This document shows positions 63,858-64,000 of a DNA stretch of 64,000 nt, in pieces (position 1 is the stretch's first letter; the number at the start of each line of letters is the position of its first letter). The notes below the pieces were generated by a model. It was not told the origin of the DNA. It did not search any database and saw only the letters and a program-made list of their open reading frames with translations. Both the position numbers and the translations under genes were made by a program. The stretch is from Streptomyces rimosus (GTDB taxonomy: Bacteria > Actinomycetota > Actinomycetes > Streptomycetales > Streptomycetaceae): the NCBI RefSeq assembly GCF_008704655.1, contig NZ_CP023688.1, positions 2,480,001 through 2,544,000 of the forward strand. The letters are read 5' to 3'.

Positions 63858-64000
63858 CTAGCTCTTGGCCGCTGCGGCCTTGGAGCCCTTGGCACTCTTG
63901 GCGGCCGGTGCCGGTACGGACTTGGCCGGGGCCTCCGCGTCGGCCGCCGCACCCGCCGCGTCCGCGCCGGGCTCCGCCGTCAGGTCTTCCGGCTTCACGC
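63858..64000 (-). CDS. recA: RecA, C-terminal end only (runs off the right edge)
   Basis: The last 46 or so codons of a leftward gene ending TAG at 63858-63860. The encoded tail (VKPEDLTAEPGADAAGAAAD, then AAKSAKGSKAAAAKS) is the Ala/Lys-rich C-terminus typical of streptomycete RecA. The identity rests on this tail plus the adjacent recX. Catalytic parts lie beyond the window. Confidence 0.85.
   Translation of the reverse strand, partial: VKPEDLTAEPGADAAGAAADAEAPAKSVPAPAAKSAKGSKAAAAKS

Overview
The window is chromosomal DNA from an actinomycete, almost certainly a Streptomyces. It has very high GC with strong third-position GC bias, GTG and TTG starts, rare TTA codons, and no tRNA, rRNA, insertion sequence, prophage or CRISPR that I can see. 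From memory, the gene order (recA-recX, the gluABCD/gluRK locus, miaB, miaA, dapF, rsh, hflX, a siderophore operon, lexA/nrdRJ, rnhB, recQ) resembles the SCO5769-SCO5818 part of the S. coelicolor core. I treat the window as core chromosome with some accessory genes.

Layout. 1-12.6 kb: start of an ABC ATPase, NUDIX/NrtR-like protein, glycogen-debranching-like protein, DUF4192 protein, a RecQ helicase fused to a phosphoribosyltransferase-like domain and preceded by two DnaA boxes, two Streptomyces hypotheticals, RNase HII, an ADP-ribosylglycohydrolase and a histidine phosphatase. 12.6-19.3 kb: accessory-looking genes, namely an antibiotic-resistance type ABC-F protein divergent from a TetR regulator, a DUF4937 protein, an amidase divergent from a second TetR regulator, a VOC protein and TerD. 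19.3-26.3 kb: DNA precursor supply and SOS (nrdJ, nrdR, lexA, dinG) with readable NrdR boxes and an SOS box. 26.3-34.1 kb: an NRPS-independent siderophore operon (aminotransferase, two IucA/IucC synthetases, one acetyltransferase) containing two 36-bp tandem-repeat arrays, one inside a synthetase and one between two genes. 34.7-48 kb: secreted protease, HflX, M1 peptidase, Rsh, DapF, MiaA, small proteins and MiaB. 48-53.5 kb: TAXI binding protein, DEAD-box helicase, cold-shock protein, and the GluR-GluK two-component system. 53.8-57.5 kb: the glutamate ABC transporter gluABCD. 57.6-64 kb: an FAD monooxygenase, a cysteine dioxygenase-rhodanese operon with a cysteine-rich leader peptide, a secreted lipase-like protein, recX and the recA 3' end.

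Genes that work together. LexA controls the SOS response that includes recA-recX, and probably dinG beside it. NrdR represses its own operon with the B12-dependent reductase nrdJ. GluR-GluK sits divergent from the uptake operon it is known to control in S. coelicolor. MiaA and MiaB carry out successive steps of tRNA A37 modification. The siderophore operon lacks a hydroxylase, a decarboxylase, a transporter and a visible iron box, so its product is unclear.

Most unusual observations: (i) a 199-codon repeat reading frame filling the gap between two siderophore genes, with ATGA overlaps at both ends; (ii) several minisatellites whose periods (36, 54, 42, 33 and 72 bp) are all multiples of three; (iii) a roughly 230-residue low-complexity insertion in an IucA/IucC enzyme, which also carries a TTA (bldA) codon; (iv) inverted DnaA boxes before recQ; (v) a Cys-rich leader peptide before the cysteine dioxygenase gene.
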